From: CAVVGZ01 sp963841845
GTDB taxonomy: Bacteria; Chloroflexota; Anaerolineae; Anaerolineales; Anaerolineaceae
Direction: 5' to 3'
DNA: 64,000 nucleotides
NCBI GenBank assembly: GCA_963841845.1
Contig: CAWJEG010000010.1
Location: 62,001 to 126,000 of the forward strand
Positions 27,043 to 36,749 of this stretch are shown in pieces. The first letter of the stretch is position 1, and each line of letters opens with the position of its first letter. The notes below the pieces were generated by a model. The model was not told the origin of the DNA, did not search any database, and saw only the letters and a list, made by a program, of their open reading frames with translations. Made by a program: the position numbers and the translations under genes.

Positions 27043-28350
27043 TCACTGGTCCAGGGATGCTACCCGCCCCATGAACAGTACCGTACCAGTGGTGGAATCC
27101 CTGATCATAAATACAAAGGGCCGGTCAACGCGCATCTCGACTGCATCCTGCTGGGGCGGCAGCGACTTCAGGCCTACAATGGCAGCTGTGGCAGCCGCAG
27201 CTTCGGTCCCTGCTTCATCCACATCCACAAAGGCCTTATGCACAACATCCTGCAGATATAAATCTTTTGTCCCGTCCATACCGGAAAAATCAGCATCCAT
27301 GCTGAATGCCCGGGGCATGCCCATATCCGCAAGGGTTTTTGCCAGCATAAGGTCATGTTCGAGATGGAACCTGGGAAGGCGCAGGTCAATTTGATTGGTA
27401 CCCATGTTGCCGATGATCTCCGAGAGCAATTCTGGCGTGAAGGACTCCTCAAACTGCTCCAACCCTCCCCTGGCAGGCAGAAGGATGAGCATCGAAAGGC
27501 TGCTGTCCTGATAGGGCAGTGTCACCGCCTGGAAATTATCCCCGGCAGCATAGAGAAAACTCCCTTTTTGATGCATCATCTCCGCTTTCTCCGTACCCCC
27601 CGCCAGCGGATAAAAATCCTCCTCAACCGTATCCGATTCCTTGAATGGAAGCACCCAGGAACCATCGAAGTAAATGGCATTCACCAGGACAAGGCGGGTC
27701 AGGGAATTGATGACCCCCTGCGGGACCAGATCCTGAATCTTTTTCATCGTTTCATCGCTCACCCAGTCGTTGATGTTTTTACGGCTTTTTTCCGGATTGG
27801 CTGAAAAATCCTCGGTACGAAGTCCAGCGCCATAGTTTTCGGCAAGGATATCCAGAAATTCTGAGCGAAAGTTGTATCCCTGCTGACCCCACAACGAATT
27901 CACCAGGTTCAACTGGAACTTAGAATCATCTTTTTGGGTTTCTGTATCTGTACTACGAACAAGCGCCAGATCAAGGGCATTCATGGCCGGATGAAGCCTG
28001 GCCTGGTCAAGGGAAAAGTGCATGGTTTCGGCCATCTCTGTACCGGTTTGTCCAGCTGCTCCTGCATAGGTCATCGCCAGTGCAACCGAGATACTGTACG
28101 GGGAATAAAACAAGTTTTCTTCCTGGTTGTGTAATTGCCGGTACAAATCCAATGCAAAAGCAGTATTGTCTGCGGCGAGTGTTTCGATATCACCGGTTTC
28201 GGTTTGGGGGATCAATACCCGTTCTTTATCAGATTGGAGCACACCATCAGAACTCATCATACCTCCGCTTGCCTGATCCGACCCATCACATCCCGCCAGG
28301 CTGATCATGACCAACAAGATGATCCCGATAATGAATGTTTTTATATGCAC
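27043..28350 (-). CDS. Serpin (serine protease inhibitor) lipoprotein
   Basis: About 435 residues. Start GTG 28350 has GGAGG six nt upstream; GTG 28353 is possible. Lipoprotein signal ends 'VMISLAGC'. A full serpin fold follows: 'NTAFALDLYRQL', 'NLFYSPYSISVALAMTYAGA', 'LVNAIYFDGSWVLPF'. The hinge 'DEAGTEAAAATAA' is small-residue rich, as in inhibitory serpins. Aligning to 'SIPP' of antitrypsin puts the scissile bond at Leu-Lys|Ser-Leu-Pro-Pro, so P1 is Lys and trypsin-like proteases are the expected target. It ends with the serpin signature 'RPFVFMIRDSTTGTVLFMGRV'. Converges with the ArsR gene. Confidence 0.93.
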   Translation of the reverse strand: MHIKTFIIGIILLVMISLAGCDGSDQASGGMMSSDGVLQSDKERVLIPQTETGDIETLAADNTAFALDLYRQLHNQEENLFYSPYSISVALAMTYAGAAGQTGTEMAETMHFSLDQARLHPAMNALDLALVRSTDTETQKDDSKFQLNLVNSLWGQQGYNFRSEFLDILAENYGAGLRTEDFSANPEKSRKNINDWVSDETMKKIQDLVPQGVINSLTRLVLVNAIYFDGSWVLPFKESDTVEEDFYPLAGGTEKAEMMHQKGSFLYAAGDNFQAVTLPYQDSSLSMLILLPARGGLEQFEESFTPELLSEIIGNMGTNQIDLRLPRFHLEHDLMLAKTLADMGMPRAFSMDADFSGMDGTKDLYLQDVVHKAFVDVDEAGTEAAAATAAIVGLKSLPPQQDAVEMRVDRPFVFMIRDSTTGTVLFMGRVASLDQ

Positions 28351-28464
28351 CACTCACCTCCTGTTTTTGGTTAGACGGTGAAACGGCGGGATATGTTCCA
28401 TCCAATTATCTCATCCCAGCTCGGGCAACGTTATCAGGGAGTTCTTCCTTTGAAAGGCGGGGTT

Positions 28465-29604
28465 TTACTCGATGACGATCATTTCGTGGGTTGCCTGGTT
28501 GAAGACATCCCCGCCATCCTGCGTGACCCTGACAACATCTTCCACCCGGATGCGCATATCTTCTTTAACCATGACACTCGGTTCAACAGTGAAAACCATG
28601 TTTTCCACAAGGGGGATATCATATCCAACATTGAGGTAGGGATATTCGTGGACATCCACACCAATCGAATGACCTAATCGATGGAAGAATTCCCAGGTGT
28701 ACCCGCCTTCTTTGATCACATCGCGGGCAATCCTGTCCAATCCCACGGCGGTAATCTTCCCGGATTTCATTTGTTCAACAGCAGTTCTCTGGGCAGCCAT
28801 GACAAGCCGGTGAACATTTTGCCATTTTTGAGGCGGTTCACCAATATAAATTGTCCGCCCAAAATCCGAGGCGTACCCTTTATATTTCATTCCAAAATCA
28901 AATGCCAGGTTGCAGCCGTGACGGATTACATTCAATCCGGAACCGCCCGAATTTACAACTCCCGGTCCTTCCAGCATGACATCGGTGGGGAAGGACATAT
29001 AATCAGCCCCTTTAACTTTCGCCAGGTAATCAATTTCCTGCGCCACGTCCAGTTCCGTCATCCCGGTCTTGATCTTTTTTACAACCTCAAGGAAGATTTC
29101 ATCCGTCAGCAGCGAAGCCTGGCGCATGATTTCAATTTCCTCCGGCTCCTTGATCATGCGCATTTCACAGGTAAACAGCTCTGTACAAACACTGCGCAGC
29201 CCGGAAGATGCTTTCTGGAAATTCATCACCGTTTTAGCCATGGCCAGCTTTGGAAATGCCATTACTGCTTTTGATATATTGAATTTTTCAAGGATATTGC
29301 AGGCATACTCCTGGTAATCCAGACCCTCATCCACCACCTGGACAGCGGTGATATAGGGTTTGTCCTGGGTTTGCCCCCAGGCAAACTCGCGGATCATCCA
29401 GGGTGCAAAATACACTGCTTCGCTCTGAGTAACCAATACGCCATCCAGCCAGTCACCAGACCGGTGATGATGTGTCTGGTTGGGAGGGACAACTGCGATC
29501 CCGGTCAGGTATTGAAGATCCCCTGAAGGGGTCAGGTAAAGTGCATCAATATTGTTCGCGGTCATTAAAGCCCTGGCTTTTTGCAGGCGATTGGAATAAT
29601 CCAT
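28465..29604 (-). CDS. M24-family Xaa-Pro peptidase (creatinase/prolidase fold)
   Basis: About 379 residues from ATG 29604, which has GGAGG five nt upstream; longer starts are less likely. The N-terminal creatinase domain has 'ALYLTPSGDLQYLTG'. The catalytic M24 domain carries the metal ligands: Asp and Asp in 'AFDFGMKYKGYASDFGRT', His in 'LGHSIGVDVHE', Glu in 'VFTVEPSV' and Glu in 'IRVEDVV'. Cytoplasmic; removes an N-terminal residue before proline. Follows the Opp permease genes on the same strand with a 65-nt gap, which fits breakdown of imported Pro-containing peptides. Confidence 0.92.
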   Translation of the reverse strand: MDYSNRLQKARALMTANNIDALYLTPSGDLQYLTGIAVVPPNQTHHHRSGDWLDGVLVTQSEAVYFAPWMIREFAWGQTQDKPYITAVQVVDEGLDYQEYACNILEKFNISKAVMAFPKLAMAKTVMNFQKASSGLRSVCTELFTCEMRMIKEPEEIEIMRQASLLTDEIFLEVVKKIKTGMTELDVAQEIDYLAKVKGADYMSFPTDVMLEGPGVVNSGGSGLNVIRHGCNLAFDFGMKYKGYASDFGRTIYIGEPPQKWQNVHRLVMAAQRTAVEQMKSGKITAVGLDRIARDVIKEGGYTWEFFHRLGHSIGVDVHEYPYLNVGYDIPLVENMVFTVEPSVMVKEDMRIRVEDVVRVTQDGGDVFNQATHEMIVIE

Positions 29605-29669
29605 GATATCCTCCATGATTGAATAAACTTTCAAGTGAAATTAGTGGTAAAGTATTTTCCCGGTGGAAA

Positions 29670-30530
29670 CTAAAATTCCCGTCTCAGTTTTGGATCAAGA
29701 TAATCGCGGATGCCATCCCCGATGAAATTGGCACCCATCGCCATGGTCAATATGGCGAGTCCCGGCCAGACCGTCACCCACCAGTACACAAAGTTTTGAA
29801 TCCCGTCTGCAACCATGGCGCCCCATTCCGGGATTGGCGGGGGAGACCCCAATCCCAGGAAACTGAGCCCGGAGAAATTCAGGATGGCATTACCCACATC
29901 CAAAGTCGCCATGACCAGGACGGATCCGATTGTGTTTGGCAAAATCTCACTGGATAGAATACGCAAGGGGGACGTTCCGAGGGCTTTAGAGGCAAGGACG
30001 TATTCATTTTCCTTAACCGTGATCACCACACTGCGCATCACACGTGCATACATCGGCCAGGATACAATGACCAGCGCCAGGAGGGTGTTGTAAAGACTTG
30101 GACCGAGGGCTGCGGTTATGGTCATTGCCAGAATAATTGCCGGGAATGACAACACCATTTCCGATATTCTCATCATGGAATTATCGACCACATCGCCAAA
30201 ATAACCGGCTATTCCCCCATAAATCGATCCAATAATGGAGGACAAAATAACTGTTACAAACCCTGCAAAAATAGAGATGCGGCTTCCTACAACCACCCGG
30301 CTGAAAATGTCCCTGCCGAATTCATCCGTACCGAACCAATAGGTGCTGCTGGGCGGTTCAAATCGATGGAGCATATTCTGGTCGATCGGACCATAAGGGA
30401 TAATCTGAAAAGCAAATATTGCCACAAGAATCCAACCCAGGCAAATCGTGATGCCAACTGCAAACAGTAAATTGGTGCGGTACAACCTGGCAATTTTCTT
30501 AAGTGGCCTTATTGAAAGTGCAGCCTTCAT
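29670..30530 (-). CDS. Peptide ABC transporter permease, DppC/OppC type
   Basis: 286 residues. N-terminal OppC helix 'FAVGITICLGWILVAIFAF', then the loop 'HRFEPPSSTYWFGTDEFGRDIFSRVVVGSRIS', diagnostic for OppC/DppC permeases. The EAA loop is 'ASKALGTSPLRILSSEILPN'. The start ATG overlaps the dppB-like stop by one nt (TAATG), so the two permeases are coupled. Confidence 0.94.
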   Translation of the reverse strand: MKAALSIRPLKKIARLYRTNLLFAVGITICLGWILVAIFAFQIIPYGPIDQNMLHRFEPPSSTYWFGTDEFGRDIFSRVVVGSRISIFAGFVTVILSSIIGSIYGGIAGYFGDVVDNSMMRISEMVLSFPAIILAMTITAALGPSLYNTLLALVIVSWPMYARVMRSVVITVKENEYVLASKALGTSPLRILSSEILPNTIGSVLVMATLDVGNAILNFSGLSFLGLGSPPPIPEWGAMVADGIQNFVYWWVTVWPGLAILTMAMGANFIGDGIRDYLDPKLRREF

Positions 30531-31549
30531 TATTTATACCTCACGCGCGGATCAACAACACCATAGGATATATCCACCAATAAATTTATCAAAACATAAT
30601 TAAATGCAATCAATAAAGCGACGGCGGTTATGGAGGGAAAATCCAAATTTGTAACGGACTGGTATGCATATTGTCCAATCCCTGGCCAGGCAAATATGGT
30701 CTCCGCCAGTACCATACCGCCCAACAGATTGCCCAAACCCAGGCCAATCACGGTCAAAACCGGGATCAATCCATTCCCCAAAGCATGTCGCATCATAATA
30801 TACGATCCGGGCAGTCCCTTCGCTTTGGCGGTTTTTATGTAATCTGCGGAAAGGACTTCCAAAAGACTGGACCGGCATGTCCTGGCAATCAGGCCCATTG
30901 AAAACGCCGCCAGCACGACGGCCGGTAAAATGAGATGCCTGAAGGCATCAATGAAAACAACCCAGTTACTTTCCAGGGCTGAATCGACCAGGAATAAACC
31001 GGTGACGTGAGTCGGGGCAGTTAAGCCAGAGGACAGACGTCCCGGGCCAGGCAGCCAGTCTAATTTGTAATAAAAAATATACAGGGCTACCAGTGCCAAC
31101 CAGAATAAGGGAACCGATACACCGGTAACCGATACTGCTCTTAAAGCCTGATCTGTCTTGGAATTCCTTTTGGCTGCGGATACAACGCCAAAAAGGACCC
31201 CAAAAAACGACGCAATGACCATCGCAAAAATACCAAGCTCGTATGTGGCAGGTAAATAGCGCATGATATCATCCATTACAGGCTGGGAGGTGCGGATGGA
31301 GATCCCCAGATCGCCCTGAAGGAGATTTTTCATGTAGACATAATACTGAACATGGAGGGGTTGGTCCAAACCCCATTTCTGTTTAAATGCTGCCACAATT
31401 TCCGGGTTGTTCAGGTTGCGTTGGCTCAAATGTGCCACAACCGGATCAGCGGGGACCAGGTTGGATAAGAAAAATACAATCGTAGCCACCCCAAAAAGGA
31501 GGATTACCAGGAATATTAACCTCTGTGATACAAATTTAAGAAACGCCAA
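30530..31549 (-). CDS. Peptide ABC transporter permease, DppB/OppB type
   Basis: 339 residues with six membrane helices. N-terminus 'LIFLVILLFGVATIVFFLSNLVPADPV' is the DppB/OppB signature (the Pro-Gly/Ala-Asp-Pro loop). EAA loop 'TAKAKGLPGSYIMMRHALGNGLIPV'. Pairs with the downstream OppC-type permease. Confidence 0.94.
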   Translation of the reverse strand: MAFLKFVSQRLIFLVILLFGVATIVFFLSNLVPADPVVAHLSQRNLNNPEIVAAFKQKWGLDQPLHVQYYVYMKNLLQGDLGISIRTSQPVMDDIMRYLPATYELGIFAMVIASFFGVLFGVVSAAKRNSKTDQALRAVSVTGVSVPLFWLALVALYIFYYKLDWLPGPGRLSSGLTAPTHVTGLFLVDSALESNWVVFIDAFRHLILPAVVLAAFSMGLIARTCRSSLLEVLSADYIKTAKAKGLPGSYIMMRHALGNGLIPVLTVIGLGLGNLLGGMVLAETIFAWPGIGQYAYQSVTNLDFPSITAVALLIAFNYVLINLLVDISYGVVDPRVRYK

Positions 31550-31667
31550 CGGCTTATCTCCCTTAATAAATGCCAGAAAGTCAAAAAAGCAGAAAAAAAA
31601 TCCTACTACAAAATAAATCTCGTTCCCATTCCAACCGAATAATAAATAATATGATTGCAGATTGATA

Positions 31668-31699
31668 TCAGGGTAAGGGGTAGTAACCCCTTACCCTGA
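31668..31699 (-). promoter_or_regulatory. Strong intra-operon hairpin between binding protein and permease genes
   Basis: Perfect 14-bp stem TCAGGGTAAGGGGT / ACCCCTTACCCTGA with a four-base loop, 27 nt after the binding-protein stop. There is no T-run on the downstream (minus) side, so it probably stabilises or attenuates the mRNA and lets the binding protein be made in excess over the permeases. Confidence 0.75.
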
Positions 31700-31725
31700 T
31701 TGTTAAAAATATACTTGCGAGAAAT

Positions 31726-33442
31726 TTACTCCCAATATATCCGGCGTAAATCAGTTCGATAAGCGTCGGTGTGTTCGGTTCCCTTCAAGCCAGTTTTGGC
31801 TGCAATCCACCTGGGGAATTGAGCCAGGGGGATAAAGGGGCTGTCGGTTGACATAATCGTCTGGATCTCTTCCAGCAGCTCAGCGCGCTTGGTTTGATCA
31901 ATCTCAACGATCGCTTGCTGCCCGAGTTCCGCAAGGGTCGGGTTCATTTCAACCGTCCATTTGGCGCGATTGCCGACATATTCACCGGGCAGGAAGGCCA
32001 GCTGGTTATTGGAATCGATGTAATCAGGGCCCCAGGCATTAATAGCAAAGTTCCATTCACCGGCACGGTAGGCTGTATAACCAACGGTGGAATCGGTGGT
32101 CTTGATTTCTATGTTGATGCCTACCTGCTTCAAATCTTCCTGGACTTTTTGCGCCAGGCTGACCCATTTGATACCTTCGGTGGAGTTTGTAATGGTCTGC
32201 AATTCCGTATCAAATCCATCCGGATATCCGGCAGCAGCCAGCAACTCTTTTGCCTTATCCAGATCGGTGAAGTTTTCATCCAGGGCGGGCAGAGCACCTA
32301 CGAAACCAACCTGGATCATGGCGGGCGTGGTGATCGTCCCTTCACCAATCAGAGCATGGATCCCTTTATAGTCAAGAGCGTAGCGGATCGCATTCTGAAC
32401 ATCCTTGTTGGATAATGGACCACCGATGGCTGGATCCTGGTTTACCATCAGGAACATCTGTGAAAGGGTTTTAAATTGCGAGATGACCACATCGGGTTCG
32501 CTTTCAAGCTGTTTGATCTGGTCAACATTCAGGCTGGCAGCCATATCAATATCACCCTTCGCCATGGTCAGCATCTGGGTGTTCGAGTCCGGCATATCCT
32601 TGAGGATGACTTTATCAACCATGGCTGGTTTGCCCCAGTAGTTTGGATTCTTTACCAGCACTACTTCGGAGTCCGGGGTATAGCTCTCCAGGATAAATGG
32701 CCCGGAGCCTTCAGAGTGGTAATCCAGCCAGGTATTGGCTGTGTCTGCAGTGGCTGCAGTCTCGTCGGCAACACCACCATGCATTTTCACGGTCTCACTG
32801 TCCAGAATCGCAAATGGCTGGCTGGTCAGTTTAAAGAGGAAGGCGCCGTCACCCTTGGAAAGATTGACCACAACTGTGTAATCGTCCGGGGTATCGATGC
32901 TGGCAATATCCGCAAGCAGGAAAGATGGATTCCCTTTAAGGTTTTTCGCTCTCTCAAAACTCCATTTAACATCCTTAGAAGTTAACGGATTCCCGCTGGT
33001 GAAGGTAATGCCCTCGTGCAGTTTGAATGTATACTGCGTGCCATCAGCTGAGATTTCCCAGGAATCGGCAGCTCCAGGTTTCGGGTTCGTGATATCCCCT
33101 TCAAACAGGATCAGAGCTGTCATAAACAGCATTGAGGACTATTGGGGAGTTCATCTCGTAGGTCCTGGCCGGGTCAAAAGTGCTGTAATCCGGGTCCAGA
33201 CCGATGACAACCTGGGTTGGTGCAGCAGCCTCTACAGGGGCTGGAGCTTCGGTAGCAACTTCTGCAGCTGCTGGTGGTTCGGTTGGGGCGGCCTCCTCAG
33301 CTGCCGGTGGTTCGGTTGGGGCGACTTCCTCAGCTGCCGGTGGTGTGGCTATCGGTTGAGAAACCTGGGGCGCACAGGCTGCCAGTACCAGGGAGATAAC
33401 AATTAGAAGAGTAAATATTTGGAACCACTTCAAACTTTTCAT
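31726..33442 (-). CDS. Peptide ABC transporter substrate-binding lipoprotein (SBP_bac_5), frameshifted near 33117
   Basis: About 571 residues after repair. The start ATG 33442 has GGAGGAAG upstream. Signal 'LLIVISLVLAAC', then a linker with imperfect repeats of the kind 'PPAAEEVAPTE'. The mature protein begins 'VVIGLDPDYSTFDPARTYEM'. Near 33113-33121 the frame shifts by +1: 'VLNAVYD' should continue 'TLILFEGDITNPKPGAADSWE', the family's 'vyd.L.....g...P.LA.sWe'. The rest is a standard DppA/OppA fold ('YTFKLHEGITFTSGNPLTSKDVKWSFERA'). It delivers peptides, or a similar solute, to the permeases downstream. Confidence 0.88.
33270..33345 (-). repeat. Short tandem repeat in the binding-protein linker
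   Basis: Two near-identical 36-bp units encode 'PPAAEEVAPTE' / 'PPAAEEAAPTE', followed by a diverged third. The linker joins the lipid anchor to the binding domain. Confidence 0.6.
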
Positions 33443-33571
33443 TTCTTCCTCCGTAGTTAATTAAAGAATTATCCGGGAAAACCTGTACCTAAAGGTTTCA
33501 TTTTATACAATTGGTTTCATTTATTATCATTTATCTTATACGCTTCCTCCTTTTTTATGCATTGTAAAAAA

Positions 33572-34543
33572 TTAATCATAGAGGTGGCAGGCAACAAAGT
33601 GGCCTTCTTCAATTTTCTTCAAAACAGGTTCCTCCACCGGACACCTGTTAAAAACCTTGGGGCAGCGGGTATTAAAACGACACCCGGCGGGTGGATTTAT
33701 CGGGCTGGGAACATCCCCTTTCAGGATGATGCGGGTGGTCCTGGTCTCTTCGTCAACTTGAGGAAACGCCGAGAGCAAGGCTTCTGTATAGGGATGCAAC
33801 GGGGTTACATACAGCTGGCTATACGTGGCAATTTCCACCATTTTTCCCAGGTACATAACCCCGACCCGGTCACTGACCTGATAGACCACGTTCAGATTAT
33901 GGGAAATAAAGATATAGGTGAGGTCGAATTCTCCCTGGAGATCCTGGAGTAAATTGATTACCTGCGCCTGAACGGAAACATCGAGAGCCGACACAGGCTC
34001 ATCACACACAATCAATTTTGGATTGAGAGCCAGAGCCCTGGCAACGCCAATCCTTTGTTTTTGACCGCCGGATAATTCATGGGGATACCGGTTTAAATGG
34101 TATTTGGCGATTCCCACCTTCTCTATGAGATCATTTATCCTGGTTTGGCGCTCTTCAGAATTATAAAGATTATGCACAATATATGGTTCCATCAGCGAAT
34201 CGCGAATGGTTTTCCTGGGATTGAGGGTAGCGGAAGGATCCTGAAAAATGATCTGGATTTTTCGCCTCGCAATTTTCATTTCCCTGTTTGACAAGGAAGC
34301 CATATCAACACCCTCGAGAAGAATTTGACCTTCAGTTGGTTTCATCAAGCGTACGATCGTTCTTCCCAGGGTACTCTTCCCGCAGCCGCTTTCTCCCACC
34401 AGGCCAAATGTTTCACCTGCATGAACTTTAAAACTTACATCATCCACGGCTTTTACCTTAGCCCTGTCAAATGTCAGAAGCCCCTTTTCTACATCAAAAT
34501 ATTTCTTCAAATTCCTTACTTCAAGCAGTACATCTTTTTCCAT
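33572..34543 (-). CDS. Peptide ABC transporter ATPase, DppF/OppF type
   Basis: 323 residues. Walker A 'GESGCGKSTLGRTIV', signature 'LSGGQKQRIGVARAL', Walker B 'LIVCDEPVSALD'. The C-terminal oligo_HPY region has 'PAGCRFNTRCPKVFNRC', the Cys cluster typical of OppD/OppF. The ATG overlaps the OppD-type stop by one base (TGATG), so the two ATPases are translationally coupled. Here the ATPase genes come first in the operon, unlike most dpp operons. Confidence 0.95.
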   Translation of the reverse strand: MEKDVLLEVRNLKKYFDVEKGLLTFDRAKVKAVDDVSFKVHAGETFGLVGESGCGKSTLGRTIVRLMKPTEGQILLEGVDMASLSNREMKIARRKIQIIFQDPSATLNPRKTIRDSLMEPYIVHNLYNSEERQTRINDLIEKVGIAKYHLNRYPHELSGGQKQRIGVARALALNPKLIVCDEPVSALDVSVQAQVINLLQDLQGEFDLTYIFISHNLNVVYQVSDRVGVMYLGKMVEIATYSQLYVTPLHPYTEALLSAFPQVDEETRTTRIILKGDVPSPINPPAGCRFNTRCPKVFNRCPVEEPVLKKIEEGHFVACHLYD

Positions 34544-35532
34544 CAGGCTGCTCCGGCGCCGATTACTTTTTTATAATGCCAGCATCTTACCTGGTGCCCT
34601 GGTTTTATTTCAATGAGGGCAGGCCGTTCATTTTCACATAATTCGTCTGCAAAGGAGCAGCGTGGACAAAATGTACACCCTTTTGGCATATCGGTAGGAT
34701 TGGGGACAACCCCTTCGATGGCGTTCAGGCGTGATTTTTGAGGAGTAATACGCGGGATGGATTTCAGCAAACCGAGCGTATAGGGATGTGTGGGAAAATG
34801 GAATATTTCATCCACCGCCGCTTCCTCCACAACCTGTCCGGTATACATGACAATGACCCGGTTACAGGTTTCTGCAACAATTCCGAGATCATGGCTGATT
34901 AAAATGACACCGGCATTAATTTCCTTCTTCAATTCCTTCATCAGCTCCAATATTTGCGCCTGGATGGTTGCATCCAGAGCGGTAGTTGGCTCATCTGCGA
35001 TCAGGAGGTTTGGCTTGCAAGACAGAGCCATAGCAATAACGATGCGCTGCCGCAATCCACCGGAGAGCTGGTGAGGATATTCACGGAGTTTTTGCTCCGG
35101 CGAGGGAACCCCGACAAGTTTTAATAATTGCAGGGCTTCTTTTTGAGCTTCTTTTTTTGAATATCCCTTATGAATGATTAACGGTTCAGCAATTTGATCC
35201 CCACAGGTAATAATGGGATTTAATGCGGTCATCGGTTCCTGGAAAATCATGGCGATTTCATTGCCGCGAATTTTTTCCATTTCCCTATCAGAAACCTTGC
35301 GTAAATTCCTGCCAAGGTAGTTGATTGTGCCATCTGTAATCTTACCCGGAGGATCAGGGATCAGCCCCATTACTGCCAGGACAGATACCGATTTGCCACA
35401 CCCGCTTTCACCAACGATACCTAACGTTTCACCCCGCTCCATTGAGAGACTCAGTTCATCAACAGCGGTAACCATCCCTTCGGTGGATTGGAACTTTACA
35501 GTCAGGTCATTTATCTCTAATAAATTTGCCAT
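34543..35532 (-). CDS. Peptide ABC transporter ATPase, DppD/OppD type
   Basis: About 329 residues from ATG 35532 (a TTG one codon upstream is possible). Walker A 'GESGCGKSVSVLAVMGL', signature 'LSGGLRQRIVIAMAL', Walker B 'LLIADEPTTALD', and C-terminal 'CTFCPRCSFADELCENERP'. First gene of the apparent operon: oppD, oppF, binding protein, oppB, oppC, M24 peptidase. Confidence 0.95.
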   Translation of the reverse strand: MANLLEINDLTVKFQSTEGMVTAVDELSLSMERGETLGIVGESGCGKSVSVLAVMGLIPDPPGKITDGTINYLGRNLRKVSDREMEKIRGNEIAMIFQEPMTALNPIITCGDQIAEPLIIHKGYSKKEAQKEALQLLKLVGVPSPEQKLREYPHQLSGGLRQRIVIAMALSCKPNLLIADEPTTALDATIQAQILELMKELKKEINAGVILISHDLGIVAETCNRVIVMYTGQVVEEAAVDEIFHFPTHPYTLGLLKSIPRITPQKSRLNAIEGVVPNPTDMPKGCTFCPRCSFADELCENERPALIEIKPGHQVRCWHYKKVIGAGAA

Positions 35533-36151
35533 CAACAGTCATTCCAGTTACATCATTTTGCCATGAGAAGAGCTGCCTGCAGCAGACTATGGATCAGAAT
35601 GAGGATATTCGCTTGTAAAAATCTATCCATAAGAAAGCGGAAGATAATCCATAATAAAGAAGTAAAACAAATGCATTTTAGGCTATCTTACATTTATAGA
35701 ATTCGGGGGATTGAGAATTCATCATATTAATTCCCAAATTCGTATTTTTATTTTCTCCTGAAATGCGCATGGTCATTTACGTGCGCAAACGGTACATTTT
35801 TTACCAACCTATATTTTATACAAGATATTGTGCCTAAAGGCAATTTAATTAATTGAATTGATATAAATCTGTTGAAGATATCTTATTGATACGGGGATTT
35901 TCAGGATCCTCAGCTGCCAGAAAAAACCTGCAATCCTTTGGAAGCTCGCACAGGAACACCAATGCGGACTGATCTATCCGAATACCAATATCTATCATAC
36001 TACACATCTGAATTTTCAAAGCAGTCTCGATAATTGATCAATGGATTTTACCAGCCAATTCGATCATAAAGACCGGAAATATAAACCAACCTATTTACAA
36101 AGCTGCACAGCCGGCAAGAACAAGGGGTAATATTATTGGAGGTCAGATCAC
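35533..36151. other. Intergenic between divergent transcripts
   Basis: About 620 nt, AT-rich, upstream of the opp operon (minus) and of the membrane protein at 36152 (plus). It should hold both promoters, but none is convincing by eye. No RNA gene recognised. Confidence 0.4.
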
Positions 36152-36685
36152 ATGAAAAATAAAAGGTCATTAATCATCCTGATACTAGTGGGCGGCATGC
36201 TTGTGCTGGGCAGTTATGGCCTGGTAATCCGGGAAAATGCTGACACGATGAGCGCCATGTGGGGCGAAGTTCCTGAGGGATTCATGCCATTCTACCAGGC
36301 GAATATGGTGTGGGGTGTCGCAGGGTATTTCTTCTATACAACATACCTTCTATTCATGATGCCAGAGGGTGCCACCGGCTTTTCTGCGCAGCTGGAAAAC
36401 AGGCTGCTGCTGGTCTTTTACGCCTTGATTCTTTTTCCATCCGCCTTGTGGACACCACTGACCCTGATAATGGTTTCTCATCCGAGCAGCCTTACCTGGA
36501 TGTTCATCCGCATCGTACTTGTTCTTACAGGTGCCGGTTCGCTGGGGTTACTTTATCTTCTGCTGCGGGCACGGCCGAAAAAGCTCAGTCTTTTTTACCT
36601 TTTAGCGGTTGTGGGATCCATTGGATTTTGCCTGCAGACTGTCCTGCTCGATGCAGTCATGTGGCCCATTTTCTTTATGGCATGA
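36152..36685 (+). CDS. Membrane protein of unknown function, 177 aa
   Basis: Start ATG 36152 with GGAGG about eight nt upstream. About five membrane helices (residues 8-25, 50-70, 85-108, 115-140, 148-172) and one extracytoplasmic segment rich in acidic residues after helix 1. I do not recognise the family. Stands alone and is convergent with the SGNH hydrolase. Confidence 0.65.
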   Translation: MKNKRSLIILILVGGMLVLGSYGLVIRENADTMSAMWGEVPEGFMPFYQANMVWGVAGYFFYTTYLLFMMPEGATGFSAQLENRLLLVFYALILFPSALWTPLTLIMVSHPSSLTWMFIRIVLVLTGAGSLGLLYLLLRARPKKLSLFYLLAVVGSIGFCLQTVLLDAVMWPIFFMA

Positions 36686-36749
36686 AATTTATTTGTTGCG
36701 GCAAATAATTATTAATCAGGTAGATTCTAAATTACCATCCTAAAAACCT

